Positions 35,598 to 44,887 of a stretch of DNA of 64,000 bases are shown one piece after another. The stretch spans positions 2,522,995 through 2,586,994 of the forward strand of contig NZ_CP126889.1 of assembly GCF_030246845.1 (NCBI RefSeq), in the 5' to 3' direction. Within the stretch, counting starts at the first letter, position 1, and the number at the start of each line of letters is the position of its first letter. A model generated the notes under the pieces. It was not told where the DNA came from. It made no database searches and saw nothing but the letters and a program-made list of their open reading frames with translations. This stretch comes from Enhydrobacter sp. Its GTDB lineage: Bacteria > Pseudomonadota > Alphaproteobacteria > Reyranellales > Reyranellaceae. Made by a program: the position numbers and the translations under genes.

Positions 35598-37193
35598 TCA
35601 GGCATAGCGCCAGCCTTTGGCGCGCAGGCTTATCGCCACCATCCGGGTGGCGAAGGCGCCGAGGATGGTGACGACGACGGCCAGCCCGATCTCGTTCGAC
35701 CGCAGCCGCTCGGCCTCCCAGCGCAGAAACAGGGCGAGGGCGAGGCCCCAGACGGCGGCGATCTCCGGGTAGAGCTCGCCGCTCAGATTGGCGATCACGC
35801 GATCGTTGCGGAAGAGGTCGCGCAGCAGTCCGCCGAACGAGCTGGTCAGGACGGCCGCGACCGGTCCCCACAGCCAGAGCGGCTGGGCCGAAGCGTCGAG
35901 CGCCACGACGACGCCGGTGACGGTGAAGGCGGCCAGCCCGATCGCGTCGAAGACCTCGATCAGGCGGGCGGCCGAGGCGCGTGCCTGCAGATACCGATTG
36001 GCAAGCCGACCGTGGCTCCACGACATGACCTTGATGACCAGCAGCCCGGCCAGCACCGTCCCGAAGACGCCGAGCAGCGCCTCGGGACTGCGCACGATGC
36101 CGAGCGGGCTTCGCTGCAGCAGGAGGTCGCGCACCACGCCGCCGCCGACTGCCGGCAGGGTGGCGAGGATCAGGGCGCCGAACACCGTGTATTTGCCCTC
36201 GTAGGCCAGCACCACGCCGGACAGGGCGAACGCAACCAGCCCGATGAACGACAGGATGCGGAACCATTCGCGGTCGAGCGTCTGGTTGATCAGCACCGGC
36301 AGGGCGTAGGTATAGGCGATGCGCCGCAGCTCGCCGCTCTGCTTCAGCTCGTCGATGGCATTGTCGAGACGCGCCAGCATCTGCGGCGTTTGCGTCGCGC
36401 GACTCAGCATGAAGCGGATGTCGGTCGAGAAATGCAGCGGGTGTACCTCGATGAGCGAGCCTTCGTGGCGGCGCCACGCCGTCGTGGTCGCGGTCATGCG
36501 GTCGGCAAGGAAGCCGTCGATCACCCCGGCCAGCAGATTGCGCAGGTTCTGCGCGTCGCTGTCGGCGGCGACGATCTGACCGCTCCTGGCGGCCTTGGCG
36601 ACGAAGGCGTTGACGCGGCTGTCGGCATAGACGAAGCCCGCGACCACGCCGAGGCGGAACTTCTCTTTCGAGAAGGTGGCGAGCATCTCCTCGACCGAGC
36701 GGAAGGGATAGCGGCTGCTCATGCCTCGCGGCAGGATCAGCACGTCCGTCTCCGTCCGATAGGGCTTCGAGAAATAGGCGTAGCGGGCGCGCGCCTCGCT
36801 TTCGGTCGCCCCGGCTGCAATGTCGGCGGTGCCGGCGGCGAGTGCCGCGAGATGGTCGTTCCAGCCGATCTCCGGCAAGGAGATCTCCACGCCCATGATG
36901 CGCGCGAGCGCTCGCTCGATTTCGACATCGAAGCCGGTCAGCACGGGAAGGCCGCGGCTGTAGTCCTGGTATTGATAGGGATCCCAGGGATACCAGCCGC
37001 CGCGAAGGCTATCCTTCTCGAGATACGCCGGGAGAGGGGCCTGCGCGGCGGCGCCGACCGCCATCGACAGCAGGGCGAGGAGGATCAGCGACGGCAACCG
37101 GGCCCGTCCCGCGACGCGCTCGCCGCGAGGCTCCGCCTTCCTCCGCAACCGCCGCTGGCTCACGACGCGTTCTTTCCCCGACCGGAACGGCAA
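35598..37193 (-). CDS. Amino-acid-binding domain fused to TRIC-type cation channel
   Basis: 531 residues. After an export signal (about 34-51) comes a family 3 solute-binding domain (about 60-300) with GFDVEIERALARIMG and DIAAGATESEARARYAYFS. Directly following, about six or seven membrane segments (310-525) contain two related halves marked AVGGGVVRDLLL (348-358) and SSFGGLLRDLF (451-461), the duplicated GGGxxRD signature of the UPF0126/TRIC channel family. The order suggests a periplasmic ligand sensor gating an inner-membrane cation channel, by analogy with glutamate receptors. No transporter genes are adjacent. Confidence 0.85.
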   Translation of the reverse strand: MPFRSGKERVVSQRRLRRKAEPRGERVAGRARLPSLILLALLSMAVGAAAQAPLPAYLEKDSLRGGWYPWDPYQYQDYSRGLPVLTGFDVEIERALARIMGVEISLPEIGWNDHLAALAAGTADIAAGATESEARARYAYFSKPYRTETDVLILPRGMSSRYPFRSVEEMLATFSKEKFRLGVVAGFVYADSRVNAFVAKAARSGQIVAADSDAQNLRNLLAGVIDGFLADRMTATTTAWRRHEGSLIEVHPLHFSTDIRFMLSRATQTPQMLARLDNAIDELKQSGELRRIAYTYALPVLINQTLDREWFRILSFIGLVAFALSGVVLAYEGKYTVFGALILATLPAVGGGVVRDLLLQRSPLGIVRSPEALLGVFGTVLAGLLVIKVMSWSHGRLANRYLQARASAARLIEVFDAIGLAAFTVTGVVVALDASAQPLWLWGPVAAVLTSSFGGLLRDLFRNDRVIANLSGELYPEIAAVWGLALALFLRWEAERLRSNEIGLAVVVTILGAFATRMVAISLRAKGWRYA

Positions 37194-37264
37194 ATCCTGT
37201 CCGGGAACGGCGGTCGGAGCAAGTCGCGCTCAACCGGCCGCGGTGGCCATGGCGCATGCCGACG

Positions 37265-38392
37265 TCATTCAGCCGCGATGGCCAGTCGATGGTCGGGAAG
37301 CAGCTCCGACCGGTCGATCGGTGCGCCGGCATCGAACCTCTTGAGTTCGGGCATGACCGTGCGCGCGAACAGGCGCACGTTGCGGGCCGCCTCCTCATGC
37401 GGCATGCCGGCGTAGGAGAAGACCCCGACATAGCCCGAGTTCCTGGTCTGGCGATGGATCGCCATGATCTTGTCGTACGCCTGCTCGGGGGTGCCGTAGA
37501 CCTGCAGGTCGGCGAAGAACTCGATCACCTTCCGGTCGCCGTAGACGGCGAGCTTCTCGTTCATCTTGGCGTAGTATTCGTAGCCGCGCTGGCTCTTCAT
37601 GTGCTCGCCGGCGAACTGGTAGTGGTCGAGCACGCTGCGGTAGTAGCCGCCGATATATTTCATCGCCATCTCGCGCGCCCGCTCGGCGCTCTCGTCGACG
37701 AAAGTCCAGCCGGCCGAGATCGGCTGCGGCGCGCCGCAGCCGTTGATCTCGCGATAGAGCGTGCCGTACTCGACGAGCTCCTTCTCGACCTCGCGCCACG
37801 GCTTTTGCGGAATGATCAGGAGCCCCACGCCGAGCCGAGCCATGATGCGCGCGCTCTCCGGGCTCACGGCGGCAGCGTAGGTCCGGCCGCGGAATGACTT
37901 GAACGGCGCAGGGCGAATGGCCGCCGGCGGCTGCCGGTAGTGCCTGCCCTGGTATTCCATCACGCCGGTCTCGAGGCCCTTCAGGAGTGCCTCGCCATGC
38001 TCGACGAACATCTCCCGGCTGTCGCCCATGTCGAGGCGGAAGCCGTCGAACTCGACCTTGCCCGCGCCGCGACCCAGCCCCAGGATCATGCGGCCGCCCG
38101 ACAGATGGTCGAGCATGGAGATCTGCTCGGCCACCCGCATCGGATCGTGCCAGGGCAGCACCACCACCATCGAGCCGAGCCGGATATCCTTCGTGCGGCC
38201 GGCCATGTACGACAGGAACTGCACCACGTCGGGGCACATCGTGTAGTCGGTGAAATGATGCTCCACCGACCAGATCGACTCGAAGCCCAGCGGCTCGGCC
38301 AGATCGGCGAGCGCAAGCTCGTTGAGATAGACCTGTCGATCCGAGATCGTGCGACCGGTGTTCTGGAAGACGGCGGCCATTCCGACGTGCAT
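37265..38392 (-). CDS. LLM-class flavin-dependent oxidoreductase
   Basis: 375 residues of the bacterial luciferase-like monooxygenase family. FESIWSVEHHFTDYTMCPD at the N-terminus, RLGSMVVVLPWHDPMRVAEQ and LSGGRMILGLGRGAGKVEFD are family motifs. It would use reduced FMN and oxygen on an unidentified substrate. The ATG has AGGAACG upstream. It stands alone between the channel fusion and the divergent lolA. Confidence 0.9.
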   Translation of the reverse strand: MHVGMAAVFQNTGRTISDRQVYLNELALADLAEPLGFESIWSVEHHFTDYTMCPDVVQFLSYMAGRTKDIRLGSMVVVLPWHDPMRVAEQISMLDHLSGGRMILGLGRGAGKVEFDGFRLDMGDSREMFVEHGEALLKGLETGVMEYQGRHYRQPPAAIRPAPFKSFRGRTYAAAVSPESARIMARLGVGLLIIPQKPWREVEKELVEYGTLYREINGCGAPQPISAGWTFVDESAERAREMAMKYIGGYYRSVLDHYQFAGEHMKSQRGYEYYAKMNEKLAVYGDRKVIEFFADLQVYGTPEQAYDKIMAIHRQTRNSGYVGVFSYAGMPHEEAARNVRLFARTVMPELKRFDAGAPIDRSELLPDHRLAIAAE

Positions 38393-38498
38393 GGGCGTTC
38401 CTCGCGATTGCGGCGGCTATGGTAAACAGTGGTTCATGAACGTGGGAAGAGGGTGGCTCGTGCTTGAATCCGCCCCAATCGGCCGTCATATCCGGCCG

Positions 38499-39116
38499 AT
38501 GCGTTCCGTCCTCGCGGGCCTGCTGGCCCTTCTCGCCTTGGTTCCCGTCGTCTCCAGCGCCCAGGCGCAGGTGGGCGTTCCGGAAATCGAGAACTACATC
38601 AACTCGATCCGCACGCTGGAGGCGCGCTTCGTGCAGAGCAACCCCAACGGCTCGATCCTGCAGGGCACGCTCTATGTCCGCCGCCCCGGCCGCATGCGCT
38701 TCCAGTACGATCCGCCGTCGCAGCTCAAGATCGTGGCCGACGGGACGCAGGTGACGATGTGGGACCCGGCCACGCACGACTTCGGCCAGTGGCCGATCGG
38801 CTGGACCGCGGCCTCGTTCCTGGTGAAGGAGCCGCTGAAGCTTTCCGGCGATCTCACCGTGCAGGCGCTGAACCGCAACGCCGACGGCCTGATCGAGGCC
38901 ACGATCGTGCAGACGCGCAAGCCGCAGGAAGGCAAGGTGGTGGTCCGCTTTGCGGAAAATCCCATGACGTTGCGCGGCTGGTCGATCATCGACAATCGCG
39001 GCAACAAGGTCGACGTGGCGCTGACGCAGGTGCGGACCGGCGTGCAGCTCGCCGATTCGCTTTTCAGGTACGACGGCCCGGACGCCGGGCAGATTCTCAA
39101 CGGCAATCGCCACTGA
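38499..39116 (+). CDS. lolA: Outer-membrane lipoprotein carrier LolA-like
   Basis: 205 residues with a Sec signal (cleavage near SSAQA). The body reads INSIRTLEARFVQSNPNG, RRPGRMRFQYDPPSQLKIVADG and VTMWDP, the beta-barrel pattern of LolA, which carries lipoproteins across the periplasm. Longer in-frame starts exist (38349, 38436); ATG 38499 places the signal peptide at the N-terminus. The family also contains non-lipoprotein carriers, so the assignment is likely but not certain. Confidence 0.85.
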   Translation: MRSVLAGLLALLALVPVVSSAQAQVGVPEIENYINSIRTLEARFVQSNPNGSILQGTLYVRRPGRMRFQYDPPSQLKIVADGTQVTMWDPATHDFGQWPIGWTAASFLVKEPLKLSGDLTVQALNRNADGLIEATIVQTRKPQEGKVVVRFAENPMTLRGWSIIDNRGNKVDVALTQVRTGVQLADSLFRYDGPDAGQILNGNRH

Positions 39117-39159
39117 CGCGCTATAACTCCGGCATGGACCGGCGTTGGGAAAGAGCGAC

Positions 39160-39693
39160 GTGGGCAGTCTGATTGTGCGAGCCTCGACCGAGGCGGATGT
39201 GGCGCGTTGCGCGGAGATCTACCGTCATCACGTCTTGCATGGCACCGCCTCGTTCGAGGTCGAGCCGCCGGACCTCGCCGAGATGAAGCGCCGGCGGGCA
39301 GCCGTGCTCGACCTCGGCCTGCCTTATCTCGTGGCCGAACGCGCGGGCCGGGTCCTGGGCTATGCCTATGCAGGCAACTGGCGGCCGCGGCCCGCCTACA
39401 AGTTCTCGGTCGAGGACTCGATCTACATCGACAAGGATGCGGTGGGCCAAGGCGTCGGCCGGGCGCTCCTGCCGGTGCTGATCGAGCAATGCACCGCGCT
39501 CGGCAAGCGCCAGATGGTGGCGGTGATCGGCGATTCGGCCCAGACGCCGTCGATCCGTCTCCACGAGGCGTGCGGCTTCGAGATGGTCGGCACCCTGAAG
39601 AATATCGGCTTCAAGTTCGGCCGCTGGCTGGACAGCGTTCTGATGCAGCGGGCTCTGGGATCGGGCGACACGCCCGCGCCGGAAGGGAACTGA
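39160..39693 (+). CDS. GNAT N-acetyltransferase, phosphinothricin-acetyltransferase-like
   Basis: 177 residues from GTG 39160, with GGGAAAGAG just upstream (TTG 39145 is an alternative). HHVLHGTASFEVEPP, the RPAYKFSVEDSIYI segment and the acetyl-CoA-binding GQGVGRALLP match the Pat/Bar/YncA group of GNATs, which acetylate small amines such as methionine sulfone or sulfoximine. It ends one base before the ligase start, so the two are cotranscribed. Confidence 0.88.
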   Translation: MGSLIVRASTEADVARCAEIYRHHVLHGTASFEVEPPDLAEMKRRRAAVLDLGLPYLVAERAGRVLGYAYAGNWRPRPAYKFSVEDSIYIDKDAVGQGVGRALLPVLIEQCTALGKRQMVAVIGDSAQTPSIRLHEACGFEMVGTLKNIGFKFGRWLDSVLMQRALGSGDTPAPEGN

Positions 39694-39694
39694 C

Positions 39695-41230
39695 ATGCGC
39701 CTGATCGACTATTTCGACCGCGGCGCCGACCTCTTCCCCCAGCGCCATTGCCTTCATGACGGCACGCGCGGCTGGACCTATGCCGAGGTGCGCGAGACGA
39801 CGCATCGCATCGCCAACGCACTCCTGAAGGCGGGTCTTGCGCCCGGCGCCAAGGCTGCCGTGTACAGCCCCAATCACGCCATGGCCTATGCCGCCCTGAT
39901 GGGTATCGTGCGCGCCGGCCTCATCTGGGCGCCGGTCAATGCGCGCAATGCAATCGAGGAGAACCTCTTCATCCTCGACAATAGCGACGTCGAGTTCCTG
40001 TTCTATCACTCGAGCTTCGCGGACTACGTGGCGCGCATCCGCGAGGCCTGCCCCGGCATCAGGACGTTCGTCTGCATCGACGATCCGGCATTCGCGGCAT
40101 GGCTCGCCCGCTTCGAGCCGGCGGCGCCGGATCTCCCCGATGCGCCCGATGACGTCGCGATCCTGATCAGCTCGGGCGGCACGACCGGCAGGCCCAAGGG
40201 GGTGCAGATCACCAACCGGGCCATCGAGACGCTGAACGCGATCTTCTGGGCCTGCATGCCGGTGGAGGCGCCACCGGTTCACCTGATGGTGGCGCCGATG
40301 ACCCATGCGGCGGGCGTCTGCTCCTTTCCGCTGCTGCCCTACGGCGGCACCAACATCTTCATGGGAACGTCCGATCCCGGGGCGATCCTCGCCGCGATCG
40401 AGAGGCACAAGGTCACGCATATCTATTTGCCGCCGACCCTGATCTACATTCTTCTCGCCCATCCCGACATCGGCAAATACGACTACAGCTCGCTGCGGAA
40501 CCTCGTCTACGCTTCCGCGCCCATGTCGGTCGACAAGCTCGTCGAGGCGATGCGCGTGTTCGGGCCGGTGATGACCCAGACCTACGGTCAGGCCGAGGCG
40601 GCGATGATCTGCACCTTCCTCTCGCCAGGAGATCACGCCGAGGCGCTCGAGGGCAACAAGCGGCATCGGCTCGCAAGCTGCGGCAAGGCCACGCCCCTGA
40701 TGCGTGTGGAGGTGATGGACGACGAGGGCCGCCTGCTGCCGCGCGGCGAGCGCGGCGAGATCGTGGTGCGCGGCGGCCTGGTGATGAAGGGCTACTACAA
40801 GAACCCGCAGGCGACGGCCGAGGTCTCGGCCTTCGGCTGGCACCATACGGGCGACATCGGCACGATCGACGAGGACGGCTTCGTCTACATTGTCGATCGC
40901 AAGAAGGACATGATCATCACGGGCGGCTTCAACGTCTTCCCGAGCGAGGTCGAGCAGGTGCTGTGGGGCCATCCCGCCGTGCAGGACTGCGCCGTGATCG
41001 GCGTGCCCGACGACAAGTGGGGCGAGGCGGTGAAGGCGGTGGTCGAGCTGAAACCCGGCGCGACGGTCGAGGCGGCGGAGCTGGTCGCTCTCGCCCGCGA
41101 GAAGCTGGGCGGCGTGAAGGCGCCCAAATCGGTCGACTTCGTCGCCGCCCTGCCGCGCAGTCCGGTCGGCAAGGTGCTGAAGAAGGATCTGCGCGCGACC
41201 TACTGGGCCGGCCGCGAACGGAAGATCTGA
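39695..41230 (+). CDS. AMP-forming acyl-CoA synthetase
   Basis: 511 residues of the ANL superfamily. The P-loop-like A3 motif SSGGTTGRPKGV is near residue 155, then QTYGQAEAAM (A5), HTGDIG (A7), the hinge DRKKDMIITGGFNVFPSEVE (A8) and the catalytic lysine in GKVLKKDLR (A10). It activates a carboxylic acid to its CoA thioester; chain length cannot be told. GGAAGGGAA precedes the ATG. It is followed after three bases by the exporter gene. Confidence 0.92.
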   Translation: MRLIDYFDRGADLFPQRHCLHDGTRGWTYAEVRETTHRIANALLKAGLAPGAKAAVYSPNHAMAYAALMGIVRAGLIWAPVNARNAIEENLFILDNSDVEFLFYHSSFADYVARIREACPGIRTFVCIDDPAFAAWLARFEPAAPDLPDAPDDVAILISSGGTTGRPKGVQITNRAIETLNAIFWACMPVEAPPVHLMVAPMTHAAGVCSFPLLPYGGTNIFMGTSDPGAILAAIERHKVTHIYLPPTLIYILLAHPDIGKYDYSSLRNLVYASAPMSVDKLVEAMRVFGPVMTQTYGQAEAAMICTFLSPGDHAEALEGNKRHRLASCGKATPLMRVEVMDDEGRLLPRGERGEIVVRGGLVMKGYYKNPQATAEVSAFGWHHTGDIGTIDEDGFVYIVDRKKDMIITGGFNVFPSEVEQVLWGHPAVQDCAVIGVPDDKWGEAVKAVVELKPGATVEAAELVALAREKLGGVKAPKSVDFVAALPRSPVGKVLKKDLRATYWAGRERKI

Positions 41231-41233
41231 GAC

Positions 41234-42169
41234 GTGAAGCTCGGGGCCGCCACCTTCAGACGCCTGCCGCCGAACGTGCAGGGGGCTCTGTGGCTGGTGA
41301 GCGGCGGATTCATCTTCACCACCAACGGCGCGATGATCCGCCTGCTCTCGGCCGAGATCGAGGGCGTGCAGACCGCCTTCTTCCGTGCCTTCTTCTCGGT
41401 CCTGCTGCTCGCGCCGATGATGCTGACCGGCCGCGTGCAGCCGTGGCGCAGCGAGCGCATCCAGGGCCATTTCTGGCGCACGTTCATGGGCACCGTCTCG
41501 ATGGTGCTGGGCTTCTATGCCGTGTCGATGCTGCCGCTTGCCGACGCGACGGCGCTCGCCTTCTCGCAGCCGCTTTTCTCCGTCGTGCTCGCCGCCGCCG
41601 TGCTGCGCGAGAAGGTGCGCTGGCGACGCTGGAGCGCGACGATCATCGGCTTCGCGGGCGTGCTGGTGATGGCGCGGCCGGGCAGCGGCAGCCTGCAGCC
41701 GGGTGCGATCGTGGCGATCCTGAACGCGCTGGCGGTCGGCGTCTCGATCCTGCTGGTGCGGCGGCTCTCCGACACCGAGCCGCCGATCATGATCCTGACG
41801 CAGTTCGCCATCTTCTCGACGCTGCTGCTGGCGCTGCCCGCGATCTGGTTCTGGCGCTGGCCGTCGGCCTATGGCTGGGCCCTGGCGGTCGGGGTCTCGG
41901 TCACGGCCACGCTGGGCCAGTATTTCTGGGTGCAGGCCTTCGCCGTCGGCGAGATGTCGGCCGTGGCGCCCTTCGACTATCTCCGCCTGCCCTTCGCCGT
42001 GTTCGTCGGCTGGCTGGTCTGGGGCGAGATGCCGGTGATCTGGACCTATGTCGGCGCCTCGATCGTGATCGGCTCGGCGCTCTACATCGCCTACCGCGAG
42101 AGCCAGCTCGTGCGCGAGCGGCGCGCGACCGCGCGCGGGGCTATACCGGCGCCACGCTCTGCTCCTTGA
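41234..42169 (+). CDS. EamA/DMT-family transporter
   Basis: 311 residues with ten hydrophobic segments in two EamA halves. [14 protein letters not shown] and [21 protein letters not shown] in the first half, and [17 protein letters not shown] in the second, are family patterns. It probably exports a small metabolite. The start is GTG. It is the last gene of the GNAT-ligase-transporter run and its 3' end overlaps the convergent DUF1232 gene by 29 bases. Confidence 0.88.
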   Translation: MKLGAATFRRLPPNVQGALWLVSGGFIFTTNGAMIRLLSAEIEGVQTAFFRAFFSVLLLAPMMLTGRVQPWRSERIQGHFWRTFMGTVSMVLGFYAVSMLPLADATALAFSQPLFSVVLAAAVLREKVRWRRWSATIIGFAGVLVMARPGSGSLQPGAIVAILNALAVGVSILLVRRLSDTEPPIMILTQFAIFSTLLLALPAIWFWRWPSAYGWALAVGVSVTATLGQYFWVQAFAVGEMSAVAPFDYLRLPFAVFVGWLVWGEMPVIWTYVGASIVIGSALYIAYRESQLVRERRATARGAIPAPRSAP

Positions 42170-42494
42170 GGAGCCAGGCCCGCGCCTTCTGCCGGTGCGT
42201 GTCGGTCATGTGCGCGGCGGCGGCCGTGACGGCCGCCAGCAGGACCGCCGCATCGTCGGAATAGCCGAGGCCGGCGATGAAGTCGGGAATGATGTCGAAC
42301 GGCAGCACGAAATAGGCCAGCGCGCCGAACAGCGTGGCGCGGATCGGGAGCGGCGTCGCCGAATCGGTGGCGCAATAGAAGGCCGCGACCGCATCCTCCG
42401 TGAAGGGCACCTTGCCGAGCGTGCGGCGCGCCTTTCGCCAGAAGCTTTCGCGAACCCGCTTCTCGTCCCTTTCGAGTCGGATGAGGTCGGTCAT
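42141..42494 (-). CDS. YkvA-family (DUF1232) small membrane protein
   Basis: 117 residues. The DUF1232 core [25 protein letters not shown], then [15 protein letters not shown], is clear, with a charged N-terminal helix before it. Function is unknown. ATG 42494 was taken; an in-frame ATG at 42539 would add 15 residues. It diverges from the SDR gene. Confidence 0.88.
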   Translation of the reverse strand: MTDLIRLERDEKRVRESFWRKARRTLGKVPFTEDAVAAFYCATDSATPLPIRATLFGALAYFVLPFDIIPDFIAGLGYSDDAAVLLAAVTAAAAHMTDTHRQKARAWLLKEQSVAPV

Positions 42495-42572
42495 GGAGCC
42501 AAGGTTGGCTTTCGCCGCCCGCTTGGCAAGGGGCGCGGCCATGCTAAAAGCGGCGAAACCAAGGAGGGCAGA

Positions 42573-43334
42573 ATGAACGTGAAGGGGCAAGCCGCGATCG
42601 TCACCGGCGGCGCATCGGGCCTGGGCGGCGCCACGGCGTCGGCGCTGGCGGCGGCGGGCGCCAAGGTCGCGATCTTCGACGTGCAGGACGAGCTCGGCGA
42701 GAAGAAGGCCAAGGAGATCGGCGGTCTCTACGTCAAGACCAACGTGGCCGATGCGGCCAACACGGAGGCGTCGGTCAAGACGGTGGTCGAGAAGCTCGGT
42801 GCGCCGCGCGTCGTCGTGAACTGCGCCGGCATCGGCCGCGCCGCCCGCACCATCTCCAAGAGTGGTCCGCACGACCTCGGTATGTTCAGCCAGGTGATCC
42901 AGGTCAACCTGATCGGCACCTTCAACGTCATCCGCCTCGCCTCGTGGGCGATGAGCCAGGCCGAGCCGATGGAGGACGGCGAGCGGGGCGTCATCGTCAA
43001 CACGGCGTCGGTGGCGGCCTTCGACGGCCAGATCGGCCAGGCGGCCTACTCGGCATCGAAGGGCGGCGTGGTCGGCATGACCCTGCCGATCGCGCGCGAT
43101 CTTTCGAGCCTGGGCATCCGGGTCTGCACCATCGCGCCCGGCCTCTTCCTGACACCGATGATGATGGGGCTTTCGGCCGAGGCGCAGAAGAGTCTCGGCG
43201 CGCAGGTGCCGTTCCCGCCGCGGCTGGGCGATCCCAAGGAGTACGCGCAGCTCGCGATGCAGATCGTCGAGAATCGCATGCTGAACGGGGAGACCATTCG
43301 TCTCGACGGCGCGATCCGCATGGCGCCGAAGTGA
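42573..43334 (+). CDS. SDR-family 3-hydroxyacyl-CoA dehydrogenase-like oxidoreductase
   Basis: 253 residues. Cofactor motif [13 protein letters not shown], the acidic FDVQDE pointing to [11 protein letters not shown], and the catalytic Ser and YSASK in [21 protein letters not shown]. The sequence most resembles type II 3-hydroxyacyl-CoA/17-beta-hydroxysteroid dehydrogenase 10. GGAGGG lies six bases before the ATG. It is a single-gene unit followed by a 269-base gap with only weak REP-like GC palindromes near 43477-43501. Confidence 0.9.
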   Translation: MNVKGQAAIVTGGASGLGGATASALAAAGAKVAIFDVQDELGEKKAKEIGGLYVKTNVADAANTEASVKTVVEKLGAPRVVVNCAGIGRAARTISKSGPHDLGMFSQVIQVNLIGTFNVIRLASWAMSQAEPMEDGERGVIVNTASVAAFDGQIGQAAYSASKGGVVGMTLPIARDLSSLGIRVCTIAPGLFLTPMMMGLSAEAQKSLGAQVPFPPRLGDPKEYAQLAMQIVENRMLNGETIRLDGAIRMAPK

Positions 43335-43603
43335 CCGCGTAGCACGCTCTGAGGGAGAGCGACTTCCCGCAAACAGGAGCTGCGACGCTCTCTCTCCTTG
43401 CCGGTCCCCCCTCCACGGAGTATCGAAGGTGAGTGCTGTGCGCCAGGCGCGCGGTGCGATCTGCCCCCTCACCAAGCCTCTCCCTTGCGCACGGGGCGAG
43501 GACCTTAAATTGCGCGACACGTCGTCAGCCATCTGGCCTGCCATTGGGCGGCGCTGCCCGCGCGGCCATCACATGGCGCGCCGCGTAGCAGAAGGGGGCC
43601 GAC

Positions 43604-44758
43604 ATGAACGAGCGCACCGATGGTCGTCATGAGACGACGTCCGGACCTTTCTTCGCGACCAATTTCTTCGTCTGGCCCTTCATCGCCGCGGCCGCGGCCG
43701 GCGATACGCTGGCAGCGCAGGCCGGCGAGATGGCTCGTGCCCTGAGCTGGTCGCCGCCGGCATCGCCTCGACCGGCGCGGCTCGATTGGTGTTCGCCGAA
43801 CCGGGTGCGGCTCGAGCTGTCGACCATGGACCTGCGCGACTTCTCGACGGCCGAGGCGACACGGGAGGTCCCCGTCCTGGTCTGCGCGCCGTTCGCCCTG
43901 CACTGCGCCACCATCGCCGATCTGGCGCCGGGTCACAGCCTCGTCGAGACGCTGGCCCGCCATGGCTGCCGCCGCCTCTTCCTCACCGACTGGCGTTCGG
44001 CGACGGCGGAGATGCGGTTCCTGACCATCGACAGCTATCTGGCAGAGCTCAATGTCGCGATCGACGAGGTCGGGGCGCCGGTCGATCTGGTCGGCCTCTG
44101 CCAGGGCGGATGGATGGCGCTCGTCTATGCCGCGCGTTTTCCGAACAAGGTGCGCAAGCTGGTGCTGGCGGGCGCGCCCATCGACATCGCAGCCGCCGCA
44201 TCGCGCCTCTCGGTGGCTGCCCAAAACCTGCCGTTGAGCGTGTTCGACCAACTCACGCGGCTGGGTGACGGCCGCCTGCAGGGCCGACATGCGCTCGAAC
44301 TGTGGGAGCCGGCCCTGCAAAGCGACGAGGTGGCCGCAGCGTTGCAGGTTGCCCCCGGCGAACTGAGCCGCCGGCCGATGCTGCGGGATCGGTTCGCCCT
44401 CTGGTCGGCCTCGACTCTCGATCTGCCCGGCGCCTTCTATCATCAGTCGGTGCTGTGGCTGTTCAAGGAGAATCGCCTGGCTCAGGGCCGGTTCGTCGCC
44501 CTCGGACGCCAGATCGATCTGGGCGCGGTCCGCCATCCGCTCTTCCTGCTGGCCGCGCAGGGCGATCGGGTCGCGCCCACGGAACAGCTCATGGCGGTGC
44601 GACGGCTGGTCGGCACGAGGCCGCACGATATCGAAAGCGTGGTCGAGCCCGGCAATCACCTGAGCCTGTTCGTCGGTGCCATAACCCTGCGCGGCGCATG
44701 GAGCCGCGCCGCCCGTTGGCTTGCCGCGTCGTCGGCGGCGACCAGCCTCGCCGCCTGA
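43604..44758 (+). CDS. PhaC-like alpha/beta hydrolase
   Basis: 384 residues. The nucleophile elbow is GLCQGG, a cysteine-type lipase box as in polyhydroxyalkanoate synthases, with the Asp in AAQGDRVAPTE and the His in EPGNHLSLF completing a Cys-Asp-His triad. LFLTDWRSATAEMRFLTIDSY also resembles PhaC. The length fits class III PhaC, but no PhaE or phasin gene is adjacent; a depolymerase or another acyltransferase remains possible. Confidence 0.7.
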   Translation: MNERTDGRHETTSGPFFATNFFVWPFIAAAAAGDTLAAQAGEMARALSWSPPASPRPARLDWCSPNRVRLELSTMDLRDFSTAEATREVPVLVCAPFALHCATIADLAPGHSLVETLARHGCRRLFLTDWRSATAEMRFLTIDSYLAELNVAIDEVGAPVDLVGLCQGGWMALVYAARFPNKVRKLVLAGAPIDIAAAASRLSVAAQNLPLSVFDQLTRLGDGRLQGRHALELWEPALQSDEVAAALQVAPGELSRRPMLRDRFALWSASTLDLPGAFYHQSVLWLFKENRLAQGRFVALGRQIDLGAVRHPLFLLAAQGDRVAPTEQLMAVRRLVGTRPHDIESVVEPGNHLSLFVGAITLRGAWSRAARWLAASSAATSLAA

Positions 44759-44775
44759 GACGATCCCGCGACTGC

Positions 44776-44822
44776 TTGACTCCGATCCCCGTCGGTCCAT
44801 TAATACGCACCGATGGGGATCG
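44776..44822 (+). promoter_or_regulatory. Promoter with palindromic operator of the chromate operon
   Basis: TTGACT (44776-44781) and TAATAC (44801-44806), spacing 19, form a promoter. CGATCCCCGTCGG (44783-44795) and CCGATGGGGATCG (44810-44822) are inverted copies, 12 of 13 bases complementary, separated by 14 bases and centred on the -10 box. A dimeric repressor bound here would block RNA polymerase. Confidence 0.6.
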
Positions 44823-44887
44823 CGATCTCCCCATGAGGCGGCAGCCGAAGCATCGCGTCCTGTTTCTCTTTGAAAGGACGCTGCTCC

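Noticed and set aside
43335..43603. Possible gene or RNA in the gap before the PhaC-like gene
   Set aside because: Only weak GC palindromes of REP type (around 43477-43501) are visible; no convincing reading frame or RNA fold was found.
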